Of a stretch of 64,000 bases of DNA, positions 61,505 to 64,000 are shown one piece after another (position 1 is the stretch's first letter; each line of letters begins with the position of its first letter). Location of the stretch: the NCBI RefSeq assembly GCF_024331145.1, contig NZ_JANDJO010000005.1, positions 172,709 through 236,708 of the forward strand, in the 5' to 3' direction. Position numbers and translations under genes: made by a program. The notes under the pieces were generated by a model. The model worked only from the letters and a program-made list of their open reading frames with translations, was not told where the DNA came from and did no database searches. The DNA comes from Shimia sp. CNT1-13L.2. Lineage in GTDB: Bacteria; Pseudomonadota; Alphaproteobacteria; Rhodobacterales; Rhodobacteraceae.

Positions 61505-61972
61505 TCAAGCCGCCTTGCTCGCGCGGTCTTCCATGTCCCGCGCAAGGCCGGCCAGCTTCTTGTCGAACCGCTTGGAAATGTTCTTCTTGGCCAGTTTCAG
61601 AGACTGAACCATCAGGCGTGCCGACAACGTCTTGGGCTTCAGCGTCCCAACAACATTCAGCCGTGTCCGTGTCTTGGAGAGCGGTACCAGCACCACCTCG
61701 ACGGTGGAATCTAGCCCCTGAATCTGTGCCTCGAAGGTCATTTCGTTGGGACGGTCGAATCCCGTCACCTCGACCTCGGCCTGCCGTTCGCGGCCGCGCA
61801 TCTGAAATCCGATATCCCACTTCGCGCCAAGGCCCGGCGCCTCAAGGGAATCCAATCGTTTGATCTTGACCCCACGGCGCATCGCCGAACGTTCATGGCG
61901 CTCGAAATCCGCGATCATGTCGAAAACTTGTGCGATCGGAACGTCCAGATCTTCCTTGGATTTAAACTTCAT
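61505..61972 (-). CDS. SRPBCC-fold protein
   Basis: A 155-residue START/Bet v1-like protein without signal peptide: MKFKSKEDLDVPIAQVFDMIADFERHERSAMRRG at the start, a central GFQMRGRERQAEVEVTGFDRPNEMTFEAQI strand pair, and a basic C-terminal helix (KLAKKNISKRFDKKLAGLARDM). The fold binds hydrophobic ligands in a central cavity; ligand unknown. 34 bp after nudC on the same strand. Confidence 0.82.
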   Translation of the reverse strand: MKFKSKEDLDVPIAQVFDMIADFERHERSAMRRGVKIKRLDSLEAPGLGAKWDIGFQMRGRERQAEVEVTGFDRPNEMTFEAQIQGLDSTVEVVLVPLSKTRTRLNVVGTLKPKTLSARLMVQSLKLAKKNISKRFDKKLAGLARDMEDRASKAA

Positions 61973-62006
61973 AACTCGCCCTCAATGCCTGCTCTTTAAT
62001 TACGCG

Positions 62007-62975
62007 TTAATCCAGCCTGTCCGCAAGCCAGTTGCGTAGGATAAAATGCGCGATGGCACCTTTTCGCGCGGGTTTGAGCACCGGATGGGCACCGGAAAAG
62101 GCCTGCATCATCTCTTCCCGCGACACCCAGATCGCATCCTCGATTTCGTTGGGATCGATTTTGATCTCCCGATCCAGCGCGTTCCCCCGACACCCGAACA
62201 TCAGCGATGACGGAAAGGCCCAGGGCTGGCTGGCAAGGTAATCCACCTGCCCGACCTTGATACCGGCCTCTTCAAAGACCTCGCGGCGCACCGCCGCCTC
62301 AAGCGTCTCGCCCGGTTCGACAAACCCCGCCAACAAAGAATACATGCCCTCGGGCCACCCCGGCGAGCGCCCCATCAACACGCTGTTGCCGTGGGTGATC
62401 AGCATGATCACAACCGGGTCCGTGCGCGGAAAGTGGTGTCCGCCGCACGACGGGCAATCGCGCTGCCAGCCCGCCATCGCCATCTCGCTTTCATGGCCAC
62501 AAATTGCACAGAACCGGTGCGACCGGTGCCAGCCCAGAACCGCCTTTGCCGTCGCCGCAAGTTCCGCATCCCGCAACCCCATGCGCGACATGATTGCCCG
62601 CAACTCACAGAACACCTCGCCCTCGGGCAAATCCGGATGCTGCTGTTCGCTGCGGTCCACGAACTGGCCCAGCGCCTCGGCATCAAGATCCTGCGGAACC
62701 CAGCCTGAAATATCGTGCGCAAAGCAATGTCCGCTGTCCTCGCGGCCAAGGTAAATCGGCTTGATCGCCAACTCCTTCAGCGCCGGATGATCCATCGGCA
62801 GGCGCACCAGCTCTCCGCGATCCTCCCCCCGCACCAGCGGCTTGCCGCGCCAGAACAGGATGGTGCGTGTCGAGGGCGCGGCCATCGCTTCGGCCAGCGC
62901 CGCAGCATCCCCGCGCACCTCGGCCGCCCGGTCCAGCCCCGAACCGCCAAACGTCACTGTCTCCGCATGTTTCAT
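62007..62975 (-). CDS. nudC: NAD(H) pyrophosphatase / RNA-decapping Nudix hydrolase
   Basis: A 322-residue NudC that splits NADH into NMNH and AMP and can remove NAD caps from RNA. The zinc ribbon has CAICGHE and CPSCGGHHFPRTDPVVIML; the Nudix box is GFVEPGETLEAAVRREVFEEAGI and is followed by the NADH-type SQPWAFPSSLMFGC (SQPWPFPxS motif). Start ATG 62975 with AGGAGG 6 nt upstream, so the longer frame to 63032 is not needed. Confidence 0.94.
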   Translation of the reverse strand: MKHAETVTFGGSGLDRAAEVRGDAAALAEAMAAPSTRTILFWRGKPLVRGEDRGELVRLPMDHPALKELAIKPIYLGREDSGHCFAHDISGWVPQDLDAEALGQFVDRSEQQHPDLPEGEVFCELRAIMSRMGLRDAELAATAKAVLGWHRSHRFCAICGHESEMAMAGWQRDCPSCGGHHFPRTDPVVIMLITHGNSVLMGRSPGWPEGMYSLLAGFVEPGETLEAAVRREVFEEAGIKVGQVDYLASQPWAFPSSLMFGCRGNALDREIKIDPNEIEDAIWVSREEMMQAFSGAHPVLKPARKGAIAHFILRNWLADRLD

Positions 62976-63103
62976 GTCGCCCCTCCTGTTCCCCCAAGGC
63001 TTGCCACGCCCCACCCACGGGCGCAATGACACATCCGATCACAACACCCTCATCCGGCAACCTGTGGCCTTTGTGATTCAGATCGAAAGAAAAGCATCAC
63101 CCC

Positions 63104-63117
63104 GGTTGAGATCAACC
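63104..63117. promoter_or_regulatory. Short inverted repeat upstream of cpdB-like gene
   Basis: GGTTGA-GA-TCAACC is a compact dyad in the 214-bp gap between nudC and the nucleotidase gene. Its half-sites resemble FNR sites but the spacing does not fit; a repressor operator is possible. Confidence 0.3.
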
Positions 63118-63189
63118 TGAGACAAGATATCTCGGAACACGTAAGGTGCTGGTGTAGTTTGTTTCTTTTCCCAAAACCCAAGCGATACC

Positions 63190-64000
63190 GTGCCCCAGGA
63201 TACCCCAGCCCGATTAGCCACCATCCCGCTCACGCTCCTCGCGACAAGCGACGTCCACGCGCATCTGTTGTCCTACGACTACTTCTCCGACCAGCCCACC
63301 GAAAAACCCGCCCTCACGCGTCTCGCCACACTGATCGCCGAAATCCGGCGCGACCATCCCAATGTCCTGCTGCTGGACAACGGCGATTTCCTTCAGGGCA
63401 CCGCCCTGTCCGACCTGTTCTGCGAAAACGGCCTGCCCACCGACATGCCCCATCCGGTGATCGCCGCAATGAACCACCTCGGCTATGACGCCGCCGGCCT
63501 TGGCAATCACGAATTCAACCTCGACCTGCCCGACCTAGCCGGCGCCTTGCAACAGGCAACCTTCCCGCGCCTCAACGCCAACCTGCACCCCACCGCGACA
63601 GGCACCGCCCTGAACGGTCTCTGGCGCGACCGCCTGATCCTGCGCCGCACGTTCCAGGACACCGACGGCACCCCTCACGACCTCAACATCGGCCTGTTCG
63701 GCGTCCTGCCGCCACAGGTTCTTGCATGGGATCACACCCGGATCGGCAGCCGCCTGACCGCCACCGACATGGTCACCGCCGCCCGCGCCGCCACAACCGC
63801 CCTACGCGCCGAAGGAGCCGACGTCGTCATCGCCCTTGCCCACACCGGCTTTGGCTCCGAAACCCACGAGGACGGCATGGAAAACGCCGCCCACCCAATC
63901 CTCGCTCTGCCCGACATCGACGCCATCGTCTTCGGTCACACCCATCTGCCCCACAGCACCTCCAAGGCCACCCCCGCGGTCCTGCCCGGTGCCGAAGCAA
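63190..64000 (+). CDS. 2',3'-cyclic-nucleotide phosphodiesterase / 5'-nucleotidase family, N-terminal part
   Basis: About 270 N-terminal residues of a CpdB-like bimetallic nucleotidase; the 3' end is outside the window. Metal-binding motifs in order: LLATSDVHAHLLSYDYF, LLDNGDFLQG, GLGNHEFN, VIALAHTG and VFGHTHLPH. YDYF and DNGDFLQG are close to CpdB, which hydrolyses 2',3'-cyclic nucleotides and 3'-nucleotides. Start is GTG 63190, the only usable start after the in-frame stop at 63142. No signal peptide is evident at the N-terminus, unlike periplasmic CpdB, so the product may be cytoplasmic. Confidence 0.85.
   Translation, partial: MPQDTPARLATIPLTLLATSDVHAHLLSYDYFSDQPTEKPALTRLATLIAEIRRDHPNVLLLDNGDFLQGTALSDLFCENGLPTDMPHPVIAAMNHLGYDAAGLGNHEFNLDLPDLAGALQQATFPRLNANLHPTATGTALNGLWRDRLILRRTFQDTDGTPHDLNIGLFGVLPPQVLAWDHTRIGSRLTATDMVTAARAATTALRAEGADVVIALAHTGFGSETHEDGMENAAHPILALPDIDAIVFGHTHLPHSTSKATPAVLPGAEA

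Noticed and set aside
63104-63117. GGTTGAGATCAACC as a possible FnrL site
   Set aside because: Only 2 bases lie between TTGA and TCAA; listed instead as a generic dyad.
1-64000. CRISPR arrays, prophage or intact insertion sequences
   Set aside because: No regularly spaced repeats, phage structural genes or complete transposase with inverted repeats were seen; the only mobile trace is the decayed fragment near 40.5 kb.

Overview
The window reads as chromosomal DNA of a marine Rhodobacteraceae (roseobacter-type alphaproteobacterium). It is high-GC and densely packed. It carries roseobacter-typical loci: pcaG beside a BKACE enzyme, ccoNOQP with ccoGHIS, fnrL-hemN, a Yej-type peptide ABC transporter, and a membrane-anchored CycM-like cytochrome c. 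All assignments come from reading the sequence and recalling families; no search was run.

Layout. 1-1177: end of the protocatechuate dioxygenase alpha gene and a beta-keto acid cleavage enzyme. 1223-14841: exopolysaccharide locus with three GT4 glycosyltransferases, an uncharacterised ParB-like/nucleotidyltransferase-like protein, two unrelated sulfotransferases, an ExoY-type priming transferase, a Wzc-like tyrosine kinase, a polymerase/ligase-like protein, a flippase and a sugar-associated ATP-grasp protein; the product is probably a sulfated polysaccharide. 14893-14969: tRNA-Met(CAT). 15046-22554: a GlxA-type regulator, a LysR regulator and a beta-oxidation-like operon (thiolase, two MaoC proteins, acyl-CoA dehydrogenase, SDR, AMACR-type racemase). 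22731-33775: SLC13 transporter, hemE, hemC, hemF, a degenerate SDR, an RsmC-like methyltransferase, clpS, a HAD hydrolase, a D,D-carboxypeptidase with SPOR-like end, and an FAH-family hydrolase. 33861-49846: microaerobic respiration block (ccoGHIS, DUF2270 protein, ccoNOQP, uspA, fnrL, hemN), interrupted by a small AT-richer patch holding a decayed IS1595-type transposase. 49887-55911: yejABEF with an extra small membrane protein. 56111-64000: cytochrome c, pheA, LysR/dioxygenase and LysR/quinone oxidoreductase divergent pairs, an SRPBCC protein, nudC and the start of a cpdB-like nucleotidase.

How it works together. Five sites of the form TTGAY-N4-RTCAA mark hemE/hemC, ccoG, the DUF2270 gene, ccoN/uspA and fnrL/hemN, so much of the central block looks like one FnrL oxygen-responsive regulon: heme supply, high-affinity oxidase, its copper/assembly factors and a stress protein.

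Most unusual signals: two intergenic hairpins with unrelated stems but an almost identical 20-nt loop, one of them the apparent ccoNOQP terminator, whose loop is perfectly complementary over 12 nt to the fnrL start codon region; a probable ATT start codon for the DUF2270 gene; an SDR lacking its catalytic lysine; a 132-nt structured element inside the beta-oxidation operon; and a short dispersed repeat found at two convergent gene ends.
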